This document shows positions 1-10,812 of a stretch of DNA of 64,000 bases, one piece after another. Origin of the DNA: Selaginella moellendorffii (Eukaryota > Streptophyta > Lycopodiopsida > Selaginellales > Selaginellaceae); assembly GCF_000143415.4 (NCBI RefSeq), contig NW_003314278.1, forward strand, positions 1,565,543 through 1,629,542. The letters are read 5' to 3'. The translations under genes and the position numbers were made by a program. Position 1 is the first letter of the stretch. Every line of letters begins with the position of its first letter. The notes below the pieces were generated by a model that saw nothing but the letters and a program-made list of their open reading frames with translations, searched no databases and was not told where the DNA came from.

Positions 1-1124
1 ATGGCCAGCTCCACGCAGCCGAGGTTGCCATACATGTTTACCAGCGCCGTGAGAACGAGGAGGTGCGTGGTAAGATCAAGTCTCGTCCCAGCGCGTATCG
101 CAGCGTGGATGGTTTTGCCGCGCTCCAAGGATCGCACGGCGGTGCAAGCGTCCAGCACCGCGATGAGGGTGATGGAGTCCGGGGCCTCGCCGTAGAGATC
201 CATGATCCGGAAAAGATGGATGCCTTCCTCGCCATCCCCAGACTGGGCATATGCCGCGATCATCGTGTTCCAGGAGATCAAGTCGCGCTCGCGCATTGTG
301 TCGAAGATCTCCCTTGCGGCGGCGACGCGCTGGAGCTTGGTACCGTAGAGGTTGATGAGCGCGTTTTCTACCTTGAGCGGCGATCTCACCTTGGTATTGA
401 TGAAGCTCGAGTGGATGAATTGCCCGTTTTCCAGATCCGAGCACGCCTCGATCACACTCAGGAATGTGATGTCGTCGGGACGCACGGGGCTCGCGATCAA
501 TCTCTTGAAAAGCGTGAGGGCTTCCTCGCTGCCATGCTTCGCATGAGCATAGGCCGCGATCATGGTGTTCCACGAAGCCGCGTCGCGGGTGGGCATATTC
601 TCAAACAAGCCTCTCGCTACCAAAATATGCCCATTCTGGGCATATGCTGTGACCAGCGAGTTCCACGAAATGACATCTTTTTGCGGCATCTTGTCAAACA
701 TTTCCTTCGCCTCGCACAACATCCCTCTCTCTGAATACGCCGCCAAGAGTGTGTTCCACGACACCACATTCTTCCTCGGCATCTCCCCAAACACCCGCCT
801 CGCCTCGTCAAAATGCCCATTCTGGGTATATGCAGCGATCATGGTGTTCCACGAGAAAACATTCGGTTGGAGAATGCCCTCGAAGACCCTCCGCGCGTCA
901 TCGATGCTCCCGCACTTCCCATACATGTTGATCAAGTGATTTCCAAGGAAAGTATTGCACCGATCCTGCCCGGCAGTCGCCAAATGCCGGTGGATTCTCC
1001 TGCCTCCTTCCAGCGACGAGGAGCGTCCCAGGCGCTGGAGCAGTGACGAGTAGATCAAACAATCGGCCTCGGCATTGTCGGGAGGGAGGCGTAGAACATC
1101 GTCGACGCTCCTGGCTAAGTCCAT
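1..1124 (-). CDS. PLS-class PPR protein, 3' end beyond the window
   Basis: The minus-strand frame starts at the ATG at 1122-1124 and stays open to base 1, giving about 374 residues with no stop, so the C-terminus lies outside the window. A short leader (MDLARSVDD) is followed by the typical plant entry region with RRIHRHL and NMYGKCGSIDDARRVF, then repeated WNTMIAAYxxxGH units with DARRVFxxMP linkers. PPR proteins of this class bind organellar RNA one base per repeat and usually act in editing or processing; the target cannot be read here. The middle repeats (near IASPVRPDDITFLSVIEAC) are longer L-type motifs. An E or DYW domain cannot be judged because the end is missing. No intron is seen. 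Confidence 0.9.
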   Translation of the reverse strand, partial: MDLARSVDDVLRLPPDNAEADCLIYSSLLQRLGRSSSLEGGRRIHRHLATAGQDRCNTFLGNHLINMYGKCGSIDDARRVFEGILQPNVFSWNTMIAAYTQNGHFDEARRVFGEMPRKNVVSWNTLLAAYSERGMLCEAKEMFDKMPQKDVISWNSLVTAYAQNGHILVARGLFENMPTRDAASWNTMIAAYAHAKHGSEEALTLFKRLIASPVRPDDITFLSVIEACSDLENGQFIHSSFINTKVRSPLKVENALINLYGTKLQRVAAAREIFDTMRERDLISWNTMIAAYAQSGDGEEGIHLFRIMDLYGEAPDSITLIAVLDACTAVRSLERGKTIHAAIRAGTRLDLTTHLLVLTALVNMYGNLGCVELA

Positions 1125-1723
1125 TCCCACTTGTTAGTTCCAAGGTTTGAAAATCCATCTCCAAAACTATGCCCACGTTGACCAAGTTTAATCCCATTTG
1201 GTCAACGGCTCAATTAGTGTAGTTCCATTGACCAAGGAAAAAAAGGAAACCAAGAACCCTAGATTTCATGTAGTTATCGTACGAACGCACAGGGAGAAAA
1301 TAGCTAGCTATAGTTTGTTCCACCAATTGTGGTGCAAAGGTAGAATTGCCTGTTCCTATCGTCATCCAAATTCCATTGAAGCTATTATCAACCATGCATT
1401 GGCTACTTGTACAGAGAAATTTTGTGGCCCATTCCTCCACTCACGAATCGCGGCCATGGCCAAATCTGTCCCAAGGACAGGTACTTTGGCAAGGACACCC
1501 TGCCCTTACACGCCCATTTCTCTTTCTCTAGCTCCCCTAGCGCGAGAATAAGCGAGGGGTGAGCACGAGCGTGCACGGCTATGGCGACCGGCCAGTACTT
1601 CCCTGCCGCGCCTCCGCAATGCTTGGAGGCCGTGGGAATGCCGGCGGCCGAGATCTTCGTTCTTGAGAGACAGATAGATTGATCGATCGGGCAGTGGGAG
1701 GGGAAAATTTCGGCCTTGCGAGG
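1125..1723. promoter_or_regulatory. Intergenic region between divergent PPR and RING genes
   Basis: This 600-base stretch separates two genes that point away from each other and should hold both promoters. No coding region is convincing. Three W-box cores (TTGAC or its complement GTCAA) lie within about 60 bases at 1178-1184, 1199-1206 and 1229-1235; in plants these bind WRKY factors, but the motif is short and could occur by chance. A GA/CT-rich patch near 1515-1560 may belong to the RING gene leader. Confidence 0.3.
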
Positions 1724-3095
1724 ATGATCAGCTCAAGCATGAATGTGGTGATGACGGTCTTGGGATTCGCGGTGAGCGCGACGTTCATCGTCTTCGTTTG
1801 CGCGCGGCTGCTGTGGCGGCGGCGGAGGCGGCGCGGGGCAGCGGCGCCGGGATTTCAAGTAGCTTCGGTAAGATTATCTCGATTTGGCCTTGGATTTCTG
1901 GGAAGTAGCGAGCGCATAGTTTCATGCAAGAGCTAAAATAGTTCTTTGTTTGGTTTCTTTCGTTCTTTTCTTCCTTTGCTTGGTGGTGCTTTAGCTCAAA
2001 CTTAGCTATCTAAGTAGACCTTTTCTTAGAACTGGTGGTTGATCCCTTTGATTTTCATTTTTTTTTTCAGATGGAGAGGAGCTTGAGTGGACTTGAGCCA
2101 TCGGTGGTTGCGACATTTCCAAGCGTGAAGTACAACCAGCGGATGTTTTCGCGAGAAGATGCCTTGTAAGCCTTTGTTTTTCGTATATAGTTTGCTCGGC
2201 AAGGAGATATTGTCGCTAAAGCGTGTCCTGGTTTATCCTTTTGTTTATGCAGATGTACTGTGTGTCTCAACGATTATGCTGAGAAAGAAATGCTTCGCCT
2301 CCTTCCATGGTGTGGACATGCCTTCCACATCGACTGTATAGACGCATGGCTGAGACAACACTCGACATGTCCCATCTGCCGGCTCTCTCTCCGCAGTTCT
2401 CCGGACAGGCGGCTGGTAAACTATTCCCAGATGAATCCTCAGATGGCTCCAGCGATCAGATCACTGTTTGATCCAGAGCTCCAGCTCTCTAACGAGATGG
2501 AGCTCCAGTCACAGCATCCTCGTCATCCTCAGCAGCAGCAAAGTGTAGTCAGCCAGCAGCAAGGATGGAGCTCTCAAGTTTTCGAGTACGAAGGAACCGG
2601 GAACGACCACCAAAGGCTCGTGAGCAGCAGACCAATGAGGCCTGGAAAATGGAGTCTTAAATTGTGGAAGAGGTCGGATAGAGATGACGAGCATGGAGGT
2701 GGTGGTGATCACTCTGCTCAGCTCCTTGGTGCTCCTAGCTCGCAAGATTCCTCTGTGACTATCAACATCAACATTGGTCAGATGCCTCCACACGAAGTGA
2801 GTGGAGCTAACAATCACGACAGTGACGCCACCAACAGCAACAGATCGGACGTTTCATCCGCGAACGACATGAGTATCAGTCTCCAAAGTCCGGGGTGTGC
2901 AAACGGCCGTGATGGTAATTAAAAGCTTTCTTTCCTTTCCGTTTGTTTCTCAGCGTCTCACTCCCAGGTCGACATGACGAGCAGCGAGAGATAAATGTGG
3001 ACTCGAGCCATCACAGCAGACCCGTGAACCTGTCAATCGAGCTCAACGTGTGTCACGGCGCGATTCTTGGATACTCGGCAGCGTCCCGCTCGTGA
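1724..3095 (+). CDS. ATL-type RING-H2 finger E3 ubiquitin ligase
   Basis: Four exons fit: 1724-1867, 2071-2165, 2253-2914 and 2968-3095, giving 342 residues. Residues 6-31 form one membrane segment followed by a run of arginines (WRRRRRR). A GLD-like block ([17 protein letters not shown]) precedes the RING. The RING-H2 ligands are C81, C84, C100, H102, H105, C108, C119 and C122, with the W four residues after C108 that contacts E2 enzymes. ATL proteins are membrane-anchored E3 ligases. The tail is long, polar and rich in Q, S and N. The last intron is 53 nt (2915-2967); if it is retained, the protein stops at 2922 after 301 residues. The start at 1724 is the first ATG of the frame. Confidence 0.88.
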
Positions 3096-3185
3096 ATCGT
3101 TTCCAAGTTGACAATGCTTTCGCTTTCATGAACGTTTTTTGTTCGTTTCTCGTTCCAGTGTATAGAAGAAAAACGACGACGTCCT

Positions 3186-4994
3186 TCATTTCTCCCATCG
3201 TCGCAGTTCTCTCCCGATTGTAAAGAGATGAGCCATAGGAATTCCATAGTCTCTGACACTGGGATCCTTGTCCGGCAGCGCTTCATCCAGGTACTGAATC
3301 ATCTCCCGCTTGCAAACGTGATCATAGGCACTGACAAACTCGAACTTTGGTGAAACAGTGATCCTCGCCGCTCGCTCGGTGTCCCCGTGAGCCTCACAGG
3401 CACGCTTGAGAATCGTCCAGGCAGCAGCATCAGGAAAGAAAGGCATCGAGTTCACGAGCTCCTCGGCACGATCCAGCAGCTTGGCATTCCTCCCGAGAAG
3501 CTCGAGGAGGCAGTGGTAGTGCTCGAGGCCAGGAGGTATGCCATAGTCTCGGCCCATGGAGCTGAGATAGTAGCGCGCCCGCTTCAGCTGACAGGCAGTT
3601 AAAACGGCCGTGAAAGCCAGGCGAGTGGGATCGACGCCCTCGAGCACCATCCGGTGAAAGAAATGGATCGCGGCTCTGGGATGCCCACTCCGGGCATAGC
3701 CACCGATCATCACTGCCCAGGTGGTGGCGTTTTTCAAGACGAGGCTGTCAAACAAGCGCTTGGCCTGGAACACGAGCGCAGCTCGAGCGTAAGCTCCGAC
3801 CATCGCAGTGGACGCCGCGACGCACTCGTATGGCGATCGATCGAAGAGCTCCTCGGCCTCGTGGACGAGATCGCGCTGCGCATAGCACTGGATCATGTTG
3901 CTCCAGCTGGTCTCGTTCCTGGCGTCGTCCAGAGCGTGGAAGATCTTCCTGGCGGCGTCGACGAGCCCAGCGCGGGCATAGGCCGTGAGCAGCGCGTTGT
4001 AAGCGACGCGATCGAGTGTGACGCTGGCGAAGATCGTCTCGGCGTCGCGGATCCTCCCCAGCTTCCCGGCGGCCTGGATCATCGCGATGCGCGAGGCGTC
4101 CTCGGTGCGTCCCGGGCGGAGATCCATCATCTCCAGCGCGCGGCCAAGATGCCCAAACCGGGCATACGCCTGGATCATCTCGTTCCAGGCGACGCCATCG
4201 AGCTCCTCGATCTCGCGGAGGAGCTCGCGCGCCTGGGCGAGATGCCCGGACTGGGCATAGGCAGTGACCATCATCCGGTACGTGATTGGGTTCTTGGAAT
4301 GCCCGGGCATGGAATCAAACACCTCCTTGGCTTGATCGAAGAGACCCTTCTTACAGTAGGCCTGGATCACTACGTTCCAGGCGATGTCGATCCTGGTCAC
4401 TGGCATCGCCCAGAGCATCCCTCGCGCGGTGTCGAGATGATCGCTCTTGACGAGCGCGGTAAACATGATACACCACGTCACGAGCTCCTGGACGGGGCGG
4501 CGATCGTAGAGAGCCTTGGCGTCGGCGAGCCTGTTCTTGGCGAGGTAAGCTCCCAGCATCACGTTGCGAGTGTGGGCGGTGATCGTCGGGATCTTGTCGA
4601 AGAGCTCTCGCGCCTCGTCGATCTTCCCGGCCAGGATGTAGGCCTGGACCATGAAGTGCCAGGCGATGTTGCCAGGTCTTGGCAGGCTCTCGAAGGTCAC
4701 GCGCGCTTCTTCCAGGCAGCTGTTCTTGCCGAAGAGCTCGATCACCAGCGTCGCGAGCTCGGTGTTCTCGGTGAAGACGCCGCGCTCCAGGCACAGAGGG
4801 AGGATCTTCCTGGCGAACATCACCTTACCTTTCCTCACGCACTCCAGCATCTTGAGCTCCAGCCCCCATCCCCGGTTCCTTGGAGCGAGCGGGTGTTGCA
4901 AGAATGGCTTTCCACCCCATGTCTCCCTCCTGCTGTAGCTCCTGGCAAGCACGAATCTCGCAAGAACTCCTAGAGCTCTTCTCCTCGGCAACAT
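3186..4994 (-). CDS. PPR protein with degenerate E-like tail, 602 residues
   Basis: Single exon from ATG 4994 to TGA 3186. The N-terminus (MLPRRRALGVLARFVLARSY) is rich in R, L and A and lacks acids, as expected for an organelle targeting peptide. About fourteen PPR units follow, many with AYARxGHL-type helices. The end has the familiar LEHYHCLLELLGR and NSMPFFPDAAAWTILKRAC region, then an atypical stretch (SPKFEFVSAYDHVCKREMIQ) instead of a normal E+ or DYW domain. The stop lies only 90 bases from the end of the convergent RING gene, so the 3' UTRs probably overlap. The neighbour at 5080-6786 lies in the same direction 85 bases away, but the two proteins are diverged, not recent copies. Confidence 0.9.
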   Translation of the reverse strand: MLPRRRALGVLARFVLARSYSRRETWGGKPFLQHPLAPRNRGWGLELKMLECVRKGKVMFARKILPLCLERGVFTENTELATLVIELFGKNSCLEEARVTFESLPRPGNIAWHFMVQAYILAGKIDEARELFDKIPTITAHTRNVMLGAYLAKNRLADAKALYDRRPVQELVTWCIMFTALVKSDHLDTARGMLWAMPVTRIDIAWNVVIQAYCKKGLFDQAKEVFDSMPGHSKNPITYRMMVTAYAQSGHLAQARELLREIEELDGVAWNEMIQAYARFGHLGRALEMMDLRPGRTEDASRIAMIQAAGKLGRIRDAETIFASVTLDRVAYNALLTAYARAGLVDAARKIFHALDDARNETSWSNMIQCYAQRDLVHEAEELFDRSPYECVAASTAMVGAYARAALVFQAKRLFDSLVLKNATTWAVMIGGYARSGHPRAAIHFFHRMVLEGVDPTRLAFTAVLTACQLKRARYYLSSMGRDYGIPPGLEHYHCLLELLGRNAKLLDRAEELVNSMPFFPDAAAWTILKRACEAHGDTERAARITVSPKFEFVSAYDHVCKREMIQYLDEALPDKDPSVRDYGIPMAHLFTIGRELRRWEK

Positions 4995-5079
4995 AAGATC
5001 GATCACCCTCTACGATCCCGCGACTACATTGGATAGAAAAACGATCTGGGAGAGAAAAAATCTCTTTTTGATGGAACTT

Positions 5080-6786
5080 CTACGTGCCCACGACCGCATT
5101 CGATAGCAAAACATACGGAGCGCCATCCTGAGAATCGGAGTCCTGCGCTTGCTCGACTCCAAACGCTGCGAGCTCCAGATTCCCGTGGATCTTGCAAGCG
5201 CCCACGAAGCTCGTCCACGCCACGCTCTCGGCGCCAAACGGCATGGACTCGAGCAGCTCTTTGGCGTCGAGAAGCCGGCCAGCTCTGGCCAGAGCATCCG
5301 CCATGCATCGAAAGTGCTGCGCGTCCCACTCCACGGAGTAGTCCGAAGCCATGGACAGGAATACCTCCTTGCTTTCGGCCACCAGGCCGATGTGGCTGTG
5401 AGCCGTGAGCAGCAGCAGGCAGCTCACCGCATCCGGATCGACTCCCTCCATCACCATCGCCGCGAAGAGCTCGATCACTTCTCGAAACAGCGCCCTTCTC
5501 GCGTAGGCCGACATGATCGAGTTCCAGGAGACGAGATCTCTGTCCGGGACGTTGTCGAAAAACCACCTCGATTCTTGGATGTGTCCCCTCTGCGCGTATG
5601 CTTCCGAGACGATTGTCCACGAGACGGTGTCGCACTGCGGCATTCTGTCAAAGAACTCCTTGGCGCTCTCAAGATGGCCGGTTTGAGCATACGCTCCGAG
5701 CAGCGCGTTCCACGACACTGATCCCCTGTAAGGCATGGTGGCGAACGTCAGCTTTGTGTTTTCCAAGTCTTCGTGATCAGAGTAGGCCGAAAGCATCGTC
5801 TGCCAACACCTCCAACTTCGTTTCGGCATGCGATCGAATATGTTTATCACTTTCACAAGATGCCCGTTTGTGGCATTTACTGAGAGAAACGCTGTCCAAG
5901 ACACTGGATCTCTTTCCGGTATGCGATCAAACATAACCTTGCTGTTTTCCAAAGAAGCGTTCTCCGCATGAGCAACCACCATACTCGTCATTGCGACAGT
6001 GCTTCTTTCCGGCACAATCTCAAACATCCTCACAGCCTCCACAAAATGCCCAGCCTGGGTATAAGCTTTGATCATCGCGCCCCACGAAACATCATCCCTC
6101 CCAGGCATCGCATCAAATACCATCTTCGATTCCCTCACCAATCCCTGCTGCCCAAACGTAGAGACCATCGCATTGGACGGCACGATCCCCCACTCTGGCA
6201 TCCTCAAGAACAAGCTCCTCGCCCCATCCAGATCGCCATCCTCGCTATACGCCACAAGCATCGCGGTCCACGGCACCACGTCGCGCTCCGGCAGTCCATC
6301 GAACAGCGCCTTGGCGTGCTCCACATCCCTGTTCCGCGCAAACGCCACCGCCATGGCGGTCATGGTGAGCGCGTCCCAGCCCGGCATCCGGAGGAAGACC
6401 CCGTGCGCTTCATCCAGATCGCCGTCCTGGGCATGCGAGTGGAGGATCGTGGTCCAGGAGACCTCGTTCTTGAGCGGCATCGCGTGGAAGAGCTGGCGCG
6501 CGCGATCGGCATGGCCGTTGGTGGCGTAGGCCGAAATTAAGATGTTCCAGGAGAAGGAATTGGGGCGGCGGATGGTGGCAAACACGGATCGAGCGTCGTC
6601 CGGGCTGCCGCATTTGCCATACATGTCGATGAGGAGATTGGCGATGAATCTGTCATCGGCAAGATGGATCGCCTGGAGCCGCGAGTGGAGGCGCCTGGCT
6701 TGGAGGAGATCGCGCTTTCTGGCGCAGGAGATCACGAGCTGGGCGTAGGAATCCGCTGGATCGAGGCGCGCTCGAAGGAGGGACAT
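5080..6786 (-). CDS. PLS-class PPR protein ending in an E motif, 568 residues
   Basis: Single exon from ATG 6786 to TAG 5080. The opening MSLLRARLDPADSYAQLVI and the RRLHSRLQAIHL block lead into DMYGKCGSPDDARSVF and then about a dozen repeats of the WTAMLxAYxxxGxLxxAxxLF type. The 3' part has AQHFRCMADALARAGRLLDA and SMPFGAESVAWTSFVGACKI, the usual E region, and ends at YVLLSNAVVGT, where E+ and DYW domains would begin in longer relatives. It therefore lacks its own deaminase; members like this can recruit a separate DYW protein. Organelle targeting is not obvious from the short leader. Confidence 0.92.
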   Translation of the reverse strand: MSLLRARLDPADSYAQLVISCARKRDLLQARRLHSRLQAIHLADDRFIANLLIDMYGKCGSPDDARSVFATIRRPNSFSWNILISAYATNGHADRARQLFHAMPLKNEVSWTTILHSHAQDGDLDEAHGVFLRMPGWDALTMTAMAVAFARNRDVEHAKALFDGLPERDVVPWTAMLVAYSEDGDLDGARSLFLRMPEWGIVPSNAMVSTFGQQGLVRESKMVFDAMPGRDDVSWGAMIKAYTQAGHFVEAVRMFEIVPERSTVAMTSMVVAHAENASLENSKVMFDRIPERDPVSWTAFLSVNATNGHLVKVINIFDRMPKRSWRCWQTMLSAYSDHEDLENTKLTFATMPYRGSVSWNALLGAYAQTGHLESAKEFFDRMPQCDTVSWTIVSEAYAQRGHIQESRWFFDNVPDRDLVSWNSIMSAYARRALFREVIELFAAMVMEGVDPDAVSCLLLLTAHSHIGLVAESKEVFLSMASDYSVEWDAQHFRCMADALARAGRLLDAKELLESMPFGAESVAWTSFVGACKIHGNLELAAFGVEQAQDSDSQDGAPYVLLSNAVVGT

Positions 6787-6944
6787 TCAAGTGGAGGCAT
6801 ATTCGGGGTTTTAGGGTTCTTATGATATTCTATGATCTAACGGCTACTATACATTTAGATTAATCTCGGGGATCTCACCGCAAATCAACTAGCGTCTGCG
6901 TAATAAGTTCGCAATAACGGAGGACGAGTTTTCTTGTGCAAAAT

Positions 6945-8439
6945 CTAGCTCCTTAAGTTGGAGCCTTTCATCGCCCTCGTCACTGCACAGCCAGGGAGCG
7001 ATCCAACTTCGAAGATTTCTCTCTCGGACGCTGGAACGCCGAAATCAAACTGCTCGAGACGAACTCCCTGATGAAGATAGGAAGGATTCTGGTGCAAGAA
7101 CCTGAAAAGAGCCAAAGTAGAAAGAGATAAGAGCTTCGAGATAAGTTCTTGCTTACTCGTTCATGTCTGGCAGAGAGCGAATCCTGGCTTGGCATGGAGA
7201 GAGATAGTATCTGTGACGAAACTCAACCTTGTTACGAAAAATCTGGTAGAGAAGAAATGGCAAAAGCTTACACGTCGCATAGCCTGGAGCTTCCGCTGCC
7301 ACGAAGAATGATCTCCCGGATCCATCCCCGCGGCACCGGAGGTGGAAGTTTGAGCGATGGTTTGAGAGCATTCTGCGGTACTCGTGAACCATTTTTCTTG
7401 TTCAATGCCCTGGCGCTTCTGTCACGGTTTCTCGACTGCCTGACGCATCTCTGGAGCACTAGCTTGGAAGGAGAATCGCGTGCTCGTTTCTTGCCTGCGA
7501 CGTAGCTCTTATCAGCAGGTTGTGGTATCGTGTAACAAAACTGGTCTACGCTCAAGTCATAGTACTCGGGGTGATCTTCAAGGAACCTGGAAGAACAGTA
7601 AACATCCGATAAGTTCAGGACATTCGAAGTTAGTTCTAAGCCACAAGTAGTAAAAAATCTAGTCTAGAACTAGAATAAAGGATGCCTACCACGTCTAGCA
7701 AGGTTTGGAGGACATCTAAGCTAGCTATAGAATCTAAGCTTGCTTATAGTAAGCTATTGCTATAGAAAAGGAAATCTAAGCTAGCTATAGAATCTATAAG
7801 CGAAAAGGAAAATCTAAGCTATAAGGTACGAGAAAGAAACTTACTTTGCAACCTCGACCATGGAGCGCAGCTTCTTCCCGCAAGGAGAAATGTAGTATCT
7901 AGGAACCAAGAAGAAAAGAAGTGGGCGCTCGATCGAGAGAGAAAAAAGATAGACGAAACTTACATGTCGCCAAACCTGGAGCACCCTTCGCTGCGAATGA
8001 CGAAGTCGCGCTTCCAGCCGGCGGGCGTCTTGGGCAGATTGGGCTTGTCCAGCGCCCACAATCGATCATCGCCCTCCTGCTGGATGTCGCCCTTGATGTC
8101 GCAACACGCATCGGGCCTCCAGATTTTGGCGTCCTCGCACACCCACGGATTCTCCAGCACCCGCGCCCGGATGGATTCGTAGACCTCCTCGCTAGGCACC
8201 AGCCGCCATTGGCCGCAGCGCGAGCATTGGACTGTGTAGGCCTGGACCTCCGGCCTGGGGCCCTTTCTCCGCGTGAAACATCGCCTCACCTCCGGCGCCG
8301 GGACGATCGATCGGCCATCCTCTGCGGTGCTGAGCGGAATGGAAAGGAGCGATCGCTCCTCCGCCAGCGCCAGTTCCATCGGATGTCCGCCTCTACCTAG
8401 GTTTTGCGGACACGCGCTGTCCACGCGAGACACTCGCAT
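6945..8439 (-). CDS. CW zinc finger protein with two tandem MBD domains
   Basis: Five exons on the minus strand: 7964-8439, 7845-7898, 7272-7586, 7157-7210 and 6945-7101. The ATG at 8439 gives 351 residues; a second ATG at 8379 gives 331, and numbering below uses that one. The CW finger has C52, C55, C81 and C92 or C93 with QWRLVPSEE, as in plant CW-MBD proteins (AtMBD2/4 type), a module that reads histone H3 lysine methylation. The first MBD begins near PAGWKRDFVIRSEG (about 119) and continues through DIYYISPCGKKLR. A second MBD begins near PRGWIREIILRGSG (about 240) and continues through DVYYLSPCQARIR. Exons 2 and 4 are both 54 nt and sit at the same place and phase in each MBD, so the second MBD arose by duplication with its intron. 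Expected in the nucleus; CpG binding is not assured. Confidence 0.88.
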
Positions 8440-8596
8440 TGGTGAGCATTTAAATGTTTACCATACAATTGCTCCCTCTGTGCAAAAGCAAAAAACAAAA
8501 AAGAATAGGCCAACTTTAAAAATGAATGAATTATTTATTGTGTTATGTTTGATTTACTTGTTATTTCTATTTATTAATCAAATAAGAATTTATAAT

Positions 8597-8900
8597 TGTG
8601 AGGGCCAAGTGTACAACTACGATACTATATATTAATATTAGCATAATGGGATTTTAGTAGCCATCGAATTGATTTCAATCTGGACCACTTGCTTCTGTAT
8701 ATAAGCTATGGTTTTTGGGTTAATTGATATGCACATTTCTGTATTCCCTTTCCATATTCCATGCACTCACATTAGTAGAGTTAAGGAGCATCTTTGATTG
8801 TCCCTGAAGAGTGCTTGGATTTGGGATTTTTTATTTAGATTTAGCTTTTACATCGTTTAGATCTAGCTTTTTCTATTTCCTTTCTTTTGTTCTTCCCTTT
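8597..8900 (+). repeat. 5' LTR of gypsy element A
   Basis: The segment shares its start and landmarks (gtccaagtgtacaac-like start, attaatattagcatag, atatgcacatttctgt) with copies at about 14980, 23714, 24027 and 27575 and with an inverted copy at 12676-12830. The right edge is approximate because no clear primer binding site was found. Confidence 0.6.
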
Positions 8901-10547
8901 CAGGATTTTGGTTTAGATTTAGCTTTTTGCATTGTTTAGATCTACCATTTCCTTCTGGCTTTTTGTCATTTCTCTTCTTTTGTTTTTTTTTTTCATTCAT
9001 CTTCATGGTAGATCAGCAATCTCCTCTTTTGACTCTAGAGCAGCAGTTGGTCCAATTGCTTGATGTTATGTGTTTGCAATTGAACAACCGAACTCAATTG
9101 ATAGTGGCATTCACAGCACGTGGTCCAACTCCTCTTGCTCTTAGTGCTAATCCTTGCGTTTGGCCGGAGTTCTTTCGTGGGAATCTTGGGGATGATGTGT
9201 ACCATTGGTTCGATCACTTCACGATGATTGCCACATATCATTTTTGGGATGATGCTCGATGTTTGGGTGAGTTTCCCACGTGTCTCCAAGTGACGACGTT
9301 GTAGTGGTACAATGGATTGAGCACGGCCACTCGTGGGGATTGGAGTGTTCTTCCGGACGTCTTCAAATGCGCCTTCGGACATACTGACAATTGTGATGAT
9401 GCCTTCCAATAATTGCATTGTCTTTGTCAAGGGCCATCTGAGTCAGTGATGCAATTTAGTGTTCGTTTTCGAAGTCTTTTGCTTCGTGCGGAGCCCAATA
9501 TGTCAGAGCGGATCAAGCTAGGAATGTTGTGGCCAACACTTCATCAAGATCTTGTTGGACTTGTGCATACACTTGCTCTTGCCACCCTTGACGATGCTCT
9601 TCACCTGGCACAACGTTATGAAATGTCGCCTCTTCCACTTCTCACTACATGTCCTTCACCTCCACTTCCTATGAGTGATGGTCTTGTTCCAATAGAGGTT
9701 GATGCTGCTGCTACTCGAGTCCAAGGACAAGGGCGAGGACGTGGTCATGGCCGTAATGTTCGTTGCTGAGCATGTGATGAAGTTGGTCATACTTATCGGC
9801 GTTGTTAGCACTTTCCGGATTGGCGACCTCCATTTCCTAGGTGGAGACCTTGACGTCAGCAACATCCCATTGGTGCTGTTGCAATGGAAGGTTTGGACAC
9901 CGCGGTGCATCCAGGAAACAAGGAGTCGCGTGAGTAACAGAGGGACCTTGTGCGAATAAGTTAGTGACCCCTCCATCTTTCTTTCAGAAGTATCATCAAG
10001 GGGTTCACTTGGCACCGGTTCATCCAGTGTTTACTTTCCAAGCTCTTTTTTATAACAAGATGTCTCCTATTATTCTCTCTGTATTGGTTGATACATGTTC
10101 GAGTTTATCTTCTATTGCTCGACCTGTTGCCACACGTTGTTGTCTACACTTGCGTTGTGCAATAGACCCAGTTTTCATTCTTTATGGCAACAGCCATACA
10201 CATGCATGTGCACAAGATGAGGCGGACCTAGTTGTGCGTGTGGGCGATTTCAAGCTTGAGTTGCAGTCATTGCAGGTGGTGCCGAGTCAAGCTTTTGACC
10301 TCATTCTTGGTATAAATTGGTTGCAGCACAATCATGCCAAGTGTAACTTTGAGACCTCTCCCCCTTGTCTCATACTTCCTTATGTTTCATTCATTCCTCT
10401 CACTTTCGTACTTCTTTGTCCCTATACTTTTACCTCTGCTTCCATTACTTTTGTTCCCCCACTTTTTCCTCCTATGTTTCCATCTTGTTCTGCTCTTCTC
10501 TTTTCTGATCCCTCCAACGATCTTTGTGTTGAAGCTATTGATCTCTT

Positions 10548-10812
10548 CAGAATTATAGACCCACAGCCGCATCATCGCGCACTCATAGGCATCCTCCGGC
10601 CGCAGCCGGACCTGCGGAAACTGGTCTTCGAGATATTCGAGGATGACGTTCGACTCGATCAGGATGCGGCCGTCATGATCGAGCGTCGGCACGACCGCCT
10701 TGGGATTGAGCTTGGTGTACGCCGGCTCGTAGTTCTCGAAGCGGAAGATGTCGACGTGGACGCTCTCCCACGGCAGCCCCTTCTCGGCGAGGCACATGCG
10801 CGCCTTCTGCGA
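10548..10812 (-). other. Bacterial-type glutathione S-transferase fragment, probable contamination
   Basis: On the minus strand this stretch reads as the N-terminal thioredoxin-like half of a bacterial GST, with SQKARMCLAEKGLPWESV, PKAVVPTLDHDG and ESNVILEYLEDQFP. The N-terminus runs into the assembly gap and the other side breaks into the gypsy element. GC content and codon use jump sharply against the AT-rich element around it. Glutathione-site landmarks are visible (the cis-Pro in VVPTL and the ES after it). The left edge is uncertain by about 10 bases. The position next to a run of N suggests a misjoined bacterial read rather than a plant gene. Confidence 0.8.

Noticed and set aside
3654-4973. 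A 439-codon open frame on the plus strand opposite a PPR gene
   Set aside because: The minus strand has clear PPR repeats. The antisense frame shows only the mirrored repeat pattern (LGLVDEIALR-type words) and is open because of GC-rich codon choice.
10548-10812. Horizontal transfer of a bacterial GST into the plant
   Set aside because: No complete gene, no plant features, and it touches an assembly gap; contamination explains it with fewer assumptions.
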